Below, piece after piece: positions 1 to 9,320 of a stretch of DNA of 64,000 bases. The position numbers and the translations under genes were made by a program. Origin of the DNA: Clostridiisalibacter paucivorans DSM 22131 (GTDB lineage: Bacteria > Bacillota > Clostridia > Tissierellales > Clostridiisalibacteraceae); NCBI RefSeq assembly GCF_000620125.1, contig NZ_JHVL01000005.1:52750-116749 (forward strand), written 5' to 3'. Below the pieces are notes generated by a model. That model did not search any database. It was not told the origin of the DNA and saw nothing but the letters and a program-made list of their open reading frames with translations. Each line of letters opens with the position of its first letter. Within the stretch, counting starts at the first letter, position 1.

Positions 1-1268
1 CCAAATAACAGTCCTGATAGCAATGCTACAATTGTTGCTATCTTTATAGCTTGTAGACTTATAGCTGTCTCAAATCCATAATTCTCAAACATATTCATTC
101 CCCATATGCCAGCAACAATGCCTGCTATACATCCTATAATACTTACATACAGTGCTTCTAAAATAAACTGGAATAATAAATCGCCCTGTTTAGCACCTAA
201 TGCTCTTCTTACTCCTATTTCTTCCGTTCTCTCCGTTACAGCTACAAGCATTATATTCATAATACCCAAACCACCTACTAAAAGAGATACTGCCGCTATA
301 CCTCCCAATAACAATGTCATTACTCTATTGGCCTTATCTGCTTCCTCTACTAATTTATTTAAACTAGTAATAGTTAAAATATCCTCTCCTGTACCTGGCA
401 ATAGTGGTTTTTTAGGTTTAGGTGCAGGTCCAGGTGCATCCATAGGAGGACCTACTTCCTCTTCCATATTTTCTCCATCTCCACCGCCTTCAGATGGTAC
501 TGGTGTAGGAGCACTTTGGTCCATTCCTAATTTTCTTTTAAATATTCTACCTAACTGCACAACAGCTAAATCTGCATCTTTAGCCGATGATGCCTTAGCC
601 CATATTTCTTCTACAGTTCTTTTTTCTGCAATTTTTTGAGCTGCTGTATATGGAATGACTACCTTGTCATCTATATTTTCTGCTTGGCCTGCACCTTTCT
701 TTTCTAACACTCCTATTATTCTATAGCTCTGACCATTTAAAGTTATAGAGCGTCCAATAGGGCTCCGTCCATCCAATAATCCTACTCCTAAATTGTAGCC
801 TAAAACTACAACATGGGATCTCTGATTTACATGCCATTTAGTAAAAAAATGTCCTGCTATCAATTTATGATCCCTTATTTCTGGAAATTCATTGTTTACT
901 CCTAAAATTTCAACATTTCCTCTAGCCCTCTTCCATCTCATTATAGATTTAGTCTGTACTACTGGACTAGCCTTCTCTAACCCATTTACTCTCTCTACCA
1001 ATTCTTGAGCTTCTTTTGCTTCAAACTCCACAGATTGATCATGGGCTGTTATTGTTATTACATTAGAACCTAAACTTTTAAACTGTTCTACAACTGCCTT
1101 TCTAGCCCCTTCACCAATTCCCATTAAACTAACAACAGAAGCTACTCCAATTGCAACTCCTAATATGGTAAGTGCAGATCTCAAGGGGTTTGACAATATA
1201 CCATGGGCAGCCATTTTAGCGGTAAACCACCATCTGACTAACATAGAATATAACTTGCTTTTATTCAT
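1..1268 (-). CDS. MacB-type ABC transporter permease (partial, runs off window)
   Basis: Reading on the minus strand from ATG at 1268 gives about 422 codons with no stop before the window edge, so the C-terminus is missing. GGGAGGGGG lies 5 bases before the start. The N-terminus has a membrane segment followed by a MacB_PCD-like periplasmic domain (SNPLRSALTILGVAIGVASV near residue 25). The FtsX domain (GGLGIMNIMLVAVTERT, then IGVRRALGA) lies towards the end. A Pro/Gly/Glu-rich insert sits at about residues 243-289, between the extracytoplasmic domain and the second membrane segment. It is the third gene of an ATPase, membrane fusion protein, permease operon, so it probably exports a peptide, lipid or drug across the cell envelope. 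The substrate is unknown. Confidence 0.9.
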   Translation of the reverse strand, partial: MNKSKLYSMLVRWWFTAKMAAHGILSNPLRSALTILGVAIGVASVVSLMGIGEGARKAVVEQFKSLGSNVITITAHDQSVEFEAKEAQELVERVNGLEKASPVVQTKSIMRWKRARGNVEILGVNNEFPEIRDHKLIAGHFFTKWHVNQRSHVVVLGYNLGVGLLDGRSPIGRSITLNGQSYRIIGVLEKKGAGQAENIDDKVVIPYTAAQKIAEKRTVEEIWAKASSAKDADLAVVQLGRIFKRKLGMDQSAPTPVPSEGGGDGENMEEEVGPPMDAPGPAPKPKKPLLPGTGEDILTITSLNKLVEEADKANRVMTLLLGGIAAVSLLVGGLGIMNIMLVAVTERTEEIGVRRALGAKQGDLLFQFILEALYVSIIGCIAGIVAGIWGMNMFENYGFETAISLQAIKIATIVALLSGLLF

Positions 1269-1281
1269 CTAAACCCCCTCC

Positions 1282-2982
1282 CTAATTATTATTTTCGGAG
1301 TCATCACTATTCTCAGAATCATCATCCTTATCTTTATCTCCATCTTTTTTATCAGGGAGTATAGGATCCTTTGACTTTAAGTGCTGACTTGGTAATATAT
1401 CTGCACTGCTTCCAGTGATTACTAAATCTCCCTCATTAAGCCCACTTTTTACTTCAGCATATCTATCATTCATCAAACCTAATTTTATAGGAACTAATTT
1501 TACTTTATCATTTTGTCCCAACACTTCAACCATAGGCTTACCGTCTTCTTCAAATATAGCTTCAACTGGAGCTAAGAGTACATCTTCCGCACTTCCAGCA
1601 TCTATATATCCTTTAGCTTGCATACCTGGTCTTAAACTAGGTCCTCCCTTTATTTCTATCTCTACCATAAATTTAGTTATGCCATTAACATCTTCTCCTC
1701 TAGTAGATACATGCACAACTGTACCTTCAAATGTCTCTCCAGGTACTGCATCAACAGTAATCTTAACTGGGGCATCTTGCTTTACATTTATAATATCTAT
1801 ATCGTCTACTTCAACCGACATCATCATCTCTTTAGTATTAAATATGTCACCTATCCATCTTCCAGGACTTGTAGTATCTCCTTTTTGTAAGTCAAAATAT
1901 GATATAACTCCATCCATTGGAGCTGTTACTTCCATCTGATCCATTTTAGCTTTAAGCTTTTTCAAATCAGATTTTAACTCTCTAATCTCTTCTAAGTATT
2001 CTTCCATAGTTTCTTGAGTATCAGACCCTGCCATAGAAATTATAGGATCTCCTTCTTCTATCGTATCCATGTTGTGTACAAAAACTTCTGTAATTATGGC
2101 TTCCGCTCTACTTATAACCCTTTCTTCTTTTATAAACTCTTCAACAGTAGAAGTCTTAGAAAAAAAGTTAACAGCTTGGGTATCTCCATTTGCTGATTGA
2201 CCTATCCTGACTTCCATTCCCGGCTGTACAAGTCCTGGATTTTCTCCTTCAATAGTTACCCAATATATAAAACCCTCAACAGAACCATCTTCTTGTTTAT
2301 CAGGTACTGGATTTTCATTTACATTAGTAATAGTACCTTGGTTAAACCCATCAAATTCTACAAAATCAAGTATTACCTTTTGACCTTTTTCTACCCTCTC
2401 TATTTCCGCTGGAGTAAGCTTAGCCCTTATTTTAAATTTTGAGTCATCTACTATTCTGGCAACAGCTGAACCCTGTTCCAATTTATCTCCCTCTTCAACT
2501 TCAAGATTGTTGATAGTTCCACCAATAGGAGCATTAATTATTATACCATCAGAGGGATTTATACCATCTACCTTATCTTCTGATACACCCGTCATATTTG
2601 ACAATAATTTTCTTTTTGACTCTAACTTTTCTTCTATTTCTTCTATCTGAATCTCTAAATCATCAGACTTCAGAATGGCTACTATCTGTCCCTCTTTTAC
2701 TTCATCTCCTTCTTCAACAAGCACTTCATCAATACCATATGTTATAGAAGGCCCTCCATAATTTCTCTCTCCTGGAACTCTGATACCACCACCATAAGTA
2801 GGATTAAGACGACCTGTGGTTTCTACACCAACAGTAATATCACCCTTCACTACTTCTTTTGTAGCATATACTGGACCTTGAGTTTCTTCAGTATCTTCAG
2901 GCATTAACTGTTTATATGCATACATCCCTCCACCTAAGACAATAACTAAAATCAAAACTATCATAATAATCCTTTGTGACAT
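1282..2982 (-). CDS. HlyD/MacA-type membrane fusion (efflux adaptor) protein
   Basis: 566 residues. One N-terminal membrane anchor (about residues 5-24, ending VLGGGMYAY) is followed by two lipoyl/barrel-sandwich regions with Glu/Lys-rich coiled-coil hairpins (about 110-130 and 325-350). A beta-barrel and a membrane-proximal domain follow (about 380-530). The tail is a highly acidic Asp/Ser/Asn stretch (last 25 residues). It is longer than most MacA proteins because the adaptor core appears repeated: two GxxxSYF/INN-type lipoyl halves can be seen. The gene ends 13 bp before the permease and starts 15 bp after the ATPase. The three genes form a tripartite-like exporter; in a Gram-positive cell the adaptor probably extends outside the membrane. 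Confidence 0.88.
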   Translation of the reverse strand: MSQRIIMIVLILVIVLGGGMYAYKQLMPEDTEETQGPVYATKEVVKGDITVGVETTGRLNPTYGGGIRVPGERNYGGPSITYGIDEVLVEEGDEVKEGQIVAILKSDDLEIQIEEIEEKLESKRKLLSNMTGVSEDKVDGINPSDGIIINAPIGGTINNLEVEEGDKLEQGSAVARIVDDSKFKIRAKLTPAEIERVEKGQKVILDFVEFDGFNQGTITNVNENPVPDKQEDGSVEGFIYWVTIEGENPGLVQPGMEVRIGQSANGDTQAVNFFSKTSTVEEFIKEERVISRAEAIITEVFVHNMDTIEEGDPIISMAGSDTQETMEEYLEEIRELKSDLKKLKAKMDQMEVTAPMDGVISYFDLQKGDTTSPGRWIGDIFNTKEMMMSVEVDDIDIINVKQDAPVKITVDAVPGETFEGTVVHVSTRGEDVNGITKFMVEIEIKGGPSLRPGMQAKGYIDAGSAEDVLLAPVEAIFEEDGKPMVEVLGQNDKVKLVPIKLGLMNDRYAEVKSGLNEGDLVITGSSADILPSQHLKSKDPILPDKKDGDKDKDDDSENSDDSENNN

Positions 2983-2997
2983 ACAATCTTACCCCCA

Positions 2998-3693
2998 TTA
3001 TTTATTATTTTCAACTATTTCTATTTTCTCTAAGCTTCCATCAAGCAAATGATATATTCTATGTCCATAAAGAGCTATGTCTCTTTCATGGGTTACCTGC
3101 ACTATGGTTATACCCATCTTTTTATTTAATTCTTGAAATATGGACATTATATTTTTACTAGATTTGGAATCTAGTGCTCCTGTAGGCTCATCTGCTAATA
3201 TTACAGATGGATTACTTGCTATAGCTCGAGCTATAGCTACCCTTTGTTGTTCTCCACCTGATAATTGTGATGGCAGGTGTTTTATTCTCTTACCTAATCC
3301 CACAGATATCAATGCATTTTCAGCATTTTTTTTTCTTTCTTTTCCCAGTACCCCTTGATATATTAAAGGTAGTTCTACATTCTCTATAGCACTTAAATTA
3401 GGTAATAGATGAAACCTTTGAAAAACAAAACCTATGAATTGATTCCTTATATCTGCAAGTTGACTATCCTTTAGATTTTCTACATGATTACCGGATATAG
3501 TATATGTACCTGTGGATGGAAGATCAAGACATCCTATTATATTTAATAATGTAGACTTACCAGAACCCGATGGTCCCATTATAGACACAAAATCTCCATC
3601 TTCTATAGACAAATCTATATTATTCAATGCATGGACTTTTATCTGCCCACTTTTATAACTTTTTGATATATTGTTTAATTCCAATACTGACAA
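2998..3693 (-). CDS. ABC transporter ATP-binding protein (LolD/MacB class)
   Basis: 231 residues, the usual length. Visible motifs are Walker [10 protein letters not shown] (about 39-47), Q-loop [12 protein letters not shown], signature [14 protein letters not shown] (about 143-156), Walker [13 protein letters not shown] and H-loop VTHE. The LolD/MacB subfamily is indicated by the ALDSKSS and GCLDLPSTG contexts. It is the first gene of the exporter operon and supplies ATP hydrolysis for the FtsX-type permease. The gene begins with ATG after an AGGAGG-like site (plus-strand cctcct at 3702-3707). Confidence 0.93.
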   Translation of the reverse strand: MSVLELNNISKSYKSGQIKVHALNNIDLSIEDGDFVSIMGPSGSGKSTLLNIIGCLDLPSTGTYTISGNHVENLKDSQLADIRNQFIGFVFQRFHLLPNLSAIENVELPLIYQGVLGKERKKNAENALISVGLGKRIKHLPSQLSGGEQQRVAIARAIASNPSVILADEPTGALDSKSSKNIMSIFQELNKKMGITIVQVTHERDIALYGHRIYHLLDGSLEKIEIVENNK

Positions 3694-4053
3694 TTGAATA
3701 CCTCCTCTCTATATAAACTCAATCTTTTAGACGAAATAGATTATTAATGAGTTTCATAATATATATAAATTAGTTAAAGCATATAGAACTATAATCTTAT
3801 AAATCATCTTCTATTTAAAATATAATATGTAAGCATGTCCAAAAACCACAATCTAATAAAATTTACTTAATTATATTGCTTTAGACTTAAAAATAAAGTC
3901 AACTCATTATATACATTCGATTATAAGTCTATCATATTTTTATACCATTTTAAATTCTAACATATGATAAGTTAGTACCATTTTATAGTATATATATCTA
4001 CAAATGTTTACAAATATATTACAAAGAAAAAGGAGATCAAACATCGTCTCCAA
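3694..4053. other. gene-free AT-rich interval
   Basis: About 360 bp with no coding-like ORF on either strand. The left end holds the ribosome site of the ABC operon, and the right end the probable terminator of the GGDEF gene (4025-4051). The rest is AT-rich with no repeat or RNA structure that I could recognise. The promoter of the ABC operon must lie here, but no clear -35/-10 pair was chosen. Confidence 0.6.
4025..4051 (-). terminator. weak intrinsic terminator after the GGDEF gene
   Basis: On the minus strand GGAGA and TCTCC (plus 4047-4051 and 4032-4036) form a short stem with a 10-nt loop, followed directly by TTTTTC. It lies 2 bp beyond the GGDEF stop codon. The stem is short, so confidence is moderate. 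Confidence 0.45.
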
Positions 4054-5121
4054 CTAATTATCATATCCTATTTTAATCTTGTTTTTCCCTTCTTTTTTTG
4101 CTTCTATCAATGCCTTATCTGCAATCTTAAATATTCGTTCTATATCCTTTGCAGTTTCAGGATAAGAACTAATCCCTACAGTAAAAGTAACAGAAAAGTC
4201 TAATGTTTTAATGGCTGGAAGCATCTGAGCATTTTTTATAAAGTTTTGTAATATTATTTTTGACTCATCAAGGTTTTTATACAGGATAATAATGAATTCA
4301 TCTCCACCATACCTTACAACTTCTCCGTCATATTTTTTTGCATATTTGATAGCTAGGTTAGATACTGATATCAAAAGTTTATCTCCTTTGTCATGCCCGT
4401 ATATATCATTCACTGCTTTAAAGTTGTCCATATCAAAAATAGACATTGTACATACTTTACTTTTCTCTTCTATATTCTTCATTATTTTCTGTAAATATTT
4501 TCTATTATAGCAATTAGTTAAAAAATCTTTATTGGAAAATTCACTTACTTTTTCAAATAGCATGGAATTTTGCCCCACAATAGATATTTGTATAGCTAAT
4601 AAATCAAACAAATCTATTCTATTTTTAGAAAAATATTCTTTATAATAATGTTCAGCTACTATAAAACCTACTTTTTTATTATTTTTATAATTGTAAAGGG
4701 GTGCAACTAAAACAGATCTAGTATCTTTACTCCTTAAAAAAGAGTATTTATTACTGTTTATATTGAATGTCCCAGTTTTTTCTATTTCCAACAACACATC
4801 TAATAATTTTGTAGAAGTCTCTATGAGAAATTGATTTCCATTAGATGTGCTCCGTGAATACGTTATATATTGTCCAATATCTTTTACCCAAACAGTACAC
4901 GCACTAAGACCTAAAACTCCCATCAAAATATCTGTAATTTTTTTCATTTGATTAGGAAAAGAATCAAGACTGCTAGATTGTTTAATTACTTGCCCTAATA
5001 TCCAACTAATACCTTGTTGTTCTTCTAGCCTTTTTTTTAGTTTTGCATTTTCTTTATCTTTTGCTAATAAGACCTTTTTAAATTTTGCTATTTTATTATT
5101 GACATTATTCTCACTGTCCAT
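4054..5121 (-). CDS. GAF-GGDEF diguanylate cyclase
   Basis: 355 residues. A short coiled coil (about 10-35) is followed by a GAF-like sensor domain (about 50-190). A GGDEF domain occupies about 195-350, with intact active site RYGGDEFIII, the substrate region NDIYGHDKGD and the terminal KNKIKIG strand. The RxxD inhibitory I-site normally five residues before GGDEF is not seen (KKYDGEVV instead), so feedback inhibition by c-di-GMP may be absent. No membrane segment, so it is probably cytosolic. It lies just downstream of the sigK 3' part but has its own spacing of about 100 bp. Two HD-GYP-related genes in the window (5717 and 49615) are possible partners in c-di-GMP turnover. Confidence 0.9.
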   Translation of the reverse strand: MDSENNVNNKIAKFKKVLLAKDKENAKLKKRLEEQQGISWILGQVIKQSSSLDSFPNQMKKITDILMGVLGLSACTVWVKDIGQYITYSRSTSNGNQFLIETSTKLLDVLLEIEKTGTFNINSNKYSFLRSKDTRSVLVAPLYNYKNNKKVGFIVAEHYYKEYFSKNRIDLFDLLAIQISIVGQNSMLFEKVSEFSNKDFLTNCYNRKYLQKIMKNIEEKSKVCTMSIFDMDNFKAVNDIYGHDKGDKLLISVSNLAIKYAKKYDGEVVRYGGDEFIIILYKNLDESKIILQNFIKNAQMLPAIKTLDFSVTFTVGISSYPETAKDIERIFKIADKALIEAKKEGKNKIKIGYDN

Positions 5122-5222
5122 TTATTTTACCCCCTACAAATACAAAACCATATAACATCAATAATAAATATATCAGAAATATATCTTTTTCGCTAGACTA
5201 AAAAATGCAAAAACATATTTAA

Positions 5223-5595
5223 TCAATTTCCCCTTTCAAATGCCTTATTAAGTTTTTGAACAGCCTTTTTCTCGATTCTAGATACATAGGATCTTGATAT
5301 TCCTAAAAGTTTTGCTATTTCCCTTTGAGTTTTACAACCTTCTTCAGTTAGTCCATACCTCAATAATATAATCTTTTTCTCCCTGTCTTTTAAACTATGA
5401 GACATTTTATCATAAAGCTTTTTTATTTTTATTTTAAGATCTACTTCGTCTAGCACAGCATCCTCATCTGTTCCTAATATATCTGTAAGTGTTATTTCAT
5501 TCCCTTCCTTATCTATACCTATAGGTTCTTGTAAAGACACCTCCGATTTAGTTTTCTTCTCGGACCTTATACACATAAGTATTTCATTATCTATG
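5223..5595 (-). CDS. sigK: pro-sigma-K, 3' part (regions 3-4), separated from its 5' part
   Basis: The true coding part begins at the 10-bp repeat at 5586-5595. The eight residues upstream of IDN in the open frame (from 5618) do not match sigma-K and come from the inserted element. The segment reads IDNEILMCIRSEKK, then VSLQEPIG.DKEGNEITL, a conserved DREKKIILLRYGL and the region 4 helix-turn-helix KTQREIAKLLGISRSYVSRI, all characteristic of sigma-K. It has no start of its own that would give a working sigma factor. Together with the 5' part at 15267-15608 it would encode 234 residues. It is expressed only if the intervening DNA is removed; this is inferred from the known B. subtilis and C. 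difficile systems. Confidence 0.93.
5586..5595. repeat. right-half attachment core of the sigK element
   Basis: ATTATCTATG on the plus strand, identical to 15267-15276. It encodes the I-D-N codons at the junction. The bases following it on the coding strand (GAAATACTTATG) continue the sigma-K reading frame. Confidence 0.8.
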
Positions 5596-5716
5596 TGTAC
5601 TAAAATGATATACTTCATTTGAATCTAATTTTATGAAATTATTATATCATTTATTATGTGAAATAATGTCATTTATGATAAAATATATATATGATATATA
5701 ATGGAGGTGTGCATTA

Positions 5717-6820
5717 TTGGATAATGAAAAAGATTATTTTGAAAAAAGCATAGCAGAATTAATTCCTGGAGATATAATATTACAACCTTTATACAGAGCA
5801 GATGGACTTTTATTAATAACTAGATATAAAAAAATGTCCCGTGATTTAATAGAACTCATTAAGAAACATATTCCAAACAATTTAATGATATCAGTAAGTA
5901 GAAATGAAAATAAGTACAATTCAAATACTAGATTTGATATACTAACACATAATAATAATAATAATATAGATGATGAAATCAATAAATCTCACAATTTATT
6001 TGTAGACTTTTTGTCTAATTATCCTCTGTGGAATAACCTAAGCAATAAATTAGAATCTGCTAAGTTAAAAGAACGGGCTGAAATTATAAAAATTAATATT
6101 TTACAACTTATTGAAGAAAATGAGTCAGTAAATAGTCTTCTAGTATCTATGAAATCATATGATGACATCCTTTTAATTCATAGTATCAATGTTGCCCTTT
6201 TATCTCTTAATATAGGATTAACTTTAGAACTTAGTTTAGATGAACTTTTAGATTTAGCCTTAGCTGCACTGTTTTCAAACATAGGTTTTACTAAATTCCC
6301 TAAAAAAGAATTTAAAAGGTTTTTGATGTCAGAACGTACAGCATTAAAGCCTATAAAGGCTCACTTTGAATTATTTAATCAGCTCACTTCTTCTTCTCCA
6401 CTTTTGAGAAAAAAATCTATAATATTTGGTATATTAGACCACCATGAACACTATGATGGCTCTGGGTATCCCATAGGTAAAAAAGGTACTCAGATATCTT
6501 TATATGGTAGAATTATAATGATTGCACATAACTATGATGAATTAGTTGGTGGATACAATAATAAAAGAACCTTTCTGCCAGTGCATGCTATAGGACATAT
6601 ATATGAAGATAATTATAGTAAATACGATAAAGATATTATAAATATATTTATACATAGGACAACCCATTTTAAACTAGATGCAATAATAAATATCAAGAAT
6701 AATATTAAAGCTAAAATAATTGATTTTGAAGATTTTGTCCATTCACCTCATCTCCCTACTATAGAATTGACAAGTGGTAAAATAATTAATATGAAGAACT
6801 CATCTATTTCTCAAATATAA
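5717..6820 (+). CDS. HD-GYP-related protein with a degenerate HD dyad
   Basis: 367 residues from a TTG start, placed 7 bases after GGAGGTG (5703-5709). The overall layout is that of an HD-GYP phosphodiesterase (first His in LLIHSINVALLS, then DHHEHYDGSGYPIG). The metal-binding HD pair, expected in a sequence like LLHDIGK, reads LFSNIGF, and the later VADVYDAL is IAHNYDELV. The metal site is therefore incomplete and the protein is probably not an active c-di-GMP phosphodiesterase; it may bind nucleotide or act as a scaffold. It is the first gene inside the sigK element and points away from the sigK 3' part. A bidirectional terminator separates it from the facing MCP gene. Confidence 0.8.
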   Translation: MDNEKDYFEKSIAELIPGDIILQPLYRADGLLLITRYKKMSRDLIELIKKHIPNNLMISVSRNENKYNSNTRFDILTHNNNNNIDDEINKSHNLFVDFLSNYPLWNNLSNKLESAKLKERAEIIKINILQLIEENESVNSLLVSMKSYDDILLIHSINVALLSLNIGLTLELSLDELLDLALAALFSNIGFTKFPKKEFKRFLMSERTALKPIKAHFELFNQLTSSSPLLRKKSIIFGILDHHEHYDGSGYPIGKKGTQISLYGRIIMIAHNYDELVGGYNNKRTFLPVHAIGHIYEDNYSKYDKDIINIFIHRTTHFKLDAIINIKNNIKAKIIDFEDFVHSPHLPTIELTSGKIINMKNSSISQI

Positions 6821-6825
6821 ATCAG

Positions 6826-6864
6826 AAAAGTCATGATGCTACTATAGTAACATCATGACTTTTT
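6826..6864. terminator. bidirectional intrinsic terminator
   Basis: AAAAGTCATGATG (6826-6838) pairs with CATCATGACTTTT (6851-6863) across a 12-nt loop. A-rich and T-rich flanks on the two sides serve the convergent HD-GYP-like and MCP genes. Confidence 0.85.
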
Positions 6865-6865
6865 A

Positions 6866-8899
6866 TTATATCTTAAATTTAGATACTGCTTTCTGTAGAT
6901 TTTCAGCTAAATTAGCTAATGATTCACTTGCTTCTGCAATCTCTTCCATAGATCCTGTCTGTTGTTCTACAGATGCAGATGCTTCTTCAGTTCCTGCAGC
7001 ATTTTCTTCAGCAACAGCTGATAAATCTTGCATTATATCTAATATTTTCACCTTTCTTTGGTTTATTTCTTTCTCTGATTCATCTAATTTTCTGGCTGCT
7101 TCCTCTGCTTTATTCATTGCATTTGAAATTTCATCATATTTGATTTCAGTCTCTTCCATGCTTTTTACCTGATTTTCTACTATTTGCACCATTTCTTGAA
7201 TCTTTTCAACTGCCACTTTTGATTTATTCATTAATTCTTCTATTATATAATTTATTTTCTCTGTTGATTTAGTGGATTGATCTGCAAGATTTTTTATTTC
7301 TTGGGCTACAACTGCAAAACCTTGACCTGCTTCCCCTGCTCTAGCTGCTTCTATAGCTGCATTTAATGCCAATAAATTTGTCTGTTCTGCAATTGAAGCT
7401 ATCAAATCACTAGCCTCTCCTATATCCTCCATACTTCTATTCGTTTCCTCTATAACTTCAGATATACTCCTAGTTGATGATTCCGTTTCATTAGTCTTAT
7501 GTTTTAAATCTTCTATTATTATAAGACCTTCGTCTATAAGCTGAGAAACATGCTTAGAAGAACTCTCTAACGCTTCAACATATTCTTGATTGTTTTCAAT
7601 TAATCCTCCTAATTCTGCTACTCTTTCTACCCCTGACTCTGTATTCTTAGCTTGATCAGTGGCTCCTTTAGCAATCTCTTCTATAACTTTTGCCACTTCT
7701 TCAGATGCCAATGCCGACTGTTCAGAAGTTGAATTCAATTCTTCTGATGATGAAGCTACAGTTTGTGATGATTCTAGCACCTCTTCTATTAGTTTCCTAA
7801 AATTATTTGTCATAGTATCAAATGCCTTTCCTAGTCTACCAATTTCATCTTTTCTTTTCAATAGATTCTGTGGAATATCAATACTGAAATCTCCTTCAGA
7901 AATAGTATGACAATGACCCTCTATTTCTCTTAATGGTCTAGATATATTAGAAGATATTAATATAATAATAACAACAAGTATTAACAATCCAATCAGATAA
8001 ATAATAGACATTATACCATTTAATCCGTTTATTTCTTCCATAAACTCTTCTACTGTTATACTTGAAAGTATCGCCCAATCATTTATATCTACCGATGCAT
8101 ATCCTGCATATTTTTCTTCCCCATTTATTGTAAATGTGCCAGTACCACTTTGTCCTGATACTACTTCATCCGCTATATCTCCCAATTTTAATTCCGTTAT
8201 ATTTTTTAATATCATTTCTTCATTGGGATGATAAATTATCTTGCCTTCAGATGTCAATAGTCCAGCATATCCTGATTCACCTATTTTATATTCCTTCATA
8301 ATACTTATCAAATCATCTATCTTTAAATCTACTGCTACAACTCCTAATGCCTCATCATTTTTATCAAATACTGGTTTTATAATACTTACAACCATAGCAT
8401 TTGTAACTTTGTCTCTATAAGGCTCTGTAAAAATCAAACCCTTTTTTTCATAAGCTATGTTACGCCACGGTCTTTCCTCTATAATCCAATCCTCAGGTGA
8501 ATTCCACTGATCATGGGTCACTAAATAACTGGCATCATCCAACGCTATCCATACCAATGCTAGATTGGAGTCCGTTTCTTGTATAGATTTTAAAGATTTT
8601 ATCACATCTTCATATTGCTCATTATTTCTAACATCTGCCCTATTTTCCACTTGGTTCATAAATTTTATTATATCTTGATTACTAGTCATCTGATCAACTT
8701 TAATTGCACTTTCTAAAAAAAACTCATTTATTCTCAAACCTGCCTTCTCAGATTCCAATAAGAGTCTTTTGTATGTATCCCTTTCAATAATACTTTGGGA
8801 ATACATCCTGACAACTAAACCCGTAGCTATAAATATTATAATTATTATAGCTGAAATATAAATTGTAATCCTTTTGCTTATGCTATTCATTTTTAACAT
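6866..8899 (-). CDS. methyl-accepting chemotaxis protein, dCache-HAMP-MA
   Basis: 677 residues. Membrane segment 1 lies at about 10-30 and an extracytoplasmic double-Cache sensor at about 35-275 ([17 protein letters not shown] in the second lobe). Membrane segment 2 is at about 285-310, followed by HAMP and a long signalling coiled coil. The tip is [20 protein letters not shown] followed by [14 protein letters not shown]. No CheR-tethering pentapeptide is seen at the C-terminus. It senses a small ligand outside the cell and signals to CheA/CheW. No chemotaxis kinase genes are in the window. It lies inside the sigK element; the gene upstream is another MCP (frameshifted), so the two may be duplicates of one sensor group. 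Confidence 0.93.
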   Translation of the reverse strand: MLKMNSISKRITIYISAIIIIIFIATGLVVRMYSQSIIERDTYKRLLLESEKAGLRINEFFLESAIKVDQMTSNQDIIKFMNQVENRADVRNNEQYEDVIKSLKSIQETDSNLALVWIALDDASYLVTHDQWNSPEDWIIEERPWRNIAYEKKGLIFTEPYRDKVTNAMVVSIIKPVFDKNDEALGVVAVDLKIDDLISIMKEYKIGESGYAGLLTSEGKIIYHPNEEMILKNITELKLGDIADEVVSGQSGTGTFTINGEEKYAGYASVDINDWAILSSITVEEFMEEINGLNGIMSIIYLIGLLILVVIIILISSNISRPLREIEGHCHTISEGDFSIDIPQNLLKRKDEIGRLGKAFDTMTNNFRKLIEEVLESSQTVASSSEELNSTSEQSALASEEVAKVIEEIAKGATDQAKNTESGVERVAELGGLIENNQEYVEALESSSKHVSQLIDEGLIIIEDLKHKTNETESSTRSISEVIEETNRSMEDIGEASDLIASIAEQTNLLALNAAIEAARAGEAGQGFAVVAQEIKNLADQSTKSTEKINYIIEELMNKSKVAVEKIQEMVQIVENQVKSMEETEIKYDEISNAMNKAEEAARKLDESEKEINQRKVKILDIMQDLSAVAEENAAGTEEASASVEQQTGSMEEIAEASESLANLAENLQKAVSKFKI

Positions 8900-9159
8900 T
8901 TTGTTCCTCCTTTATTGTTAGATTTTATATTATAATTAAGACAATTTTTATAAATATCTGATGATTTTAATATAACAATCTTTTTTCACCAAATAAAATA
9001 TAAATTGCACTTCATTAAATATATAATTATAAGATTTAATTTGACTATTTTTAAATTTTTATATATAAATTTTATTCCATATTTAACCATAATATTGCCA
9101 TAATTTTCAACATTATTTTTATACCCGATATTTTTTTGAATATTCAACCTACTTATTTT

Positions 9160-9192
9160 TATATAAAAAATTCCCTATAAAATATAGGGAAT
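9160..9192 (-). terminator. intrinsic terminator downstream of the frameshifted MCP
   Basis: ATTCCCTATA and TATAGGGAAT form a stem over an AAA loop. On the minus strand the stem runs directly into TTTTTTATATAAAAA. It lies beyond the palindromic repeat, about 130 bp after the MCP stop. Confidence 0.7.
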
Positions 9193-9231
9193 CAAGCTGT
9201 TGACAAATATATGATTGTGATAAAGGTATAA

Positions 9232-9315
9232 GCTAGTTCTTAGTTCTTAGTCAATGGTGGAAATCCTATGGATTTCATCATTAAACTAATAACTACTAAC
9301 TGTTACCTACTAACT
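9232..9315 (-). repeat. palindromic intergenic repeat, copy 1
   Basis: On the minus strand this reads GTTAGTAGTT, TAATGATG, the near-palindromic core AAATCCATAGGATTTC, CCATTGAC, then TAAGAACTAAGAACTAG. It shares the core, the TAATGA and CCATT boxes and the inverted TTAGTAGTT/AACTACTAA-like arms with copies at 23604, 52312, 53632 and 54892. It is in opposite orientation to those and lies inside the sigK element. Confidence 0.75.
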
Positions 9316-9320
9316 ATCTT

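Larger units (their letters stand above)
8900..9320. other. 421-bp intergenic interval between the two MCP genes
   Basis: Contains, from left to right, the MCP ribosome site (GGAGG near 8905), a very AT-rich promoter-like stretch (8930-9165), an intrinsic terminator for the upstream MCP (9166-9192) and a copy of the palindromic repeat family (9232-9315). No coding ORF or RNA gene was recognised. Confidence 0.6.

Noticed and set aside
106..639. Plus-strand ORF of 177 codons opposite the ABC permease
   Set aside because: It is the antisense shadow of a clear FtsX-type permease and has no ribosome site or recognisable content. The same holds for other long antisense frames, for example 1415-1939 and 25111-25533.
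5223..5618. A free-standing 131-residue sigma factor gene
   Set aside because: The first eight residues are unrelated to sigma-K and lie inside the element; the sequence matches only regions 3-4, and the rest of sigma-K is at 15267-15608. It is a gene fragment, not a separate gene.
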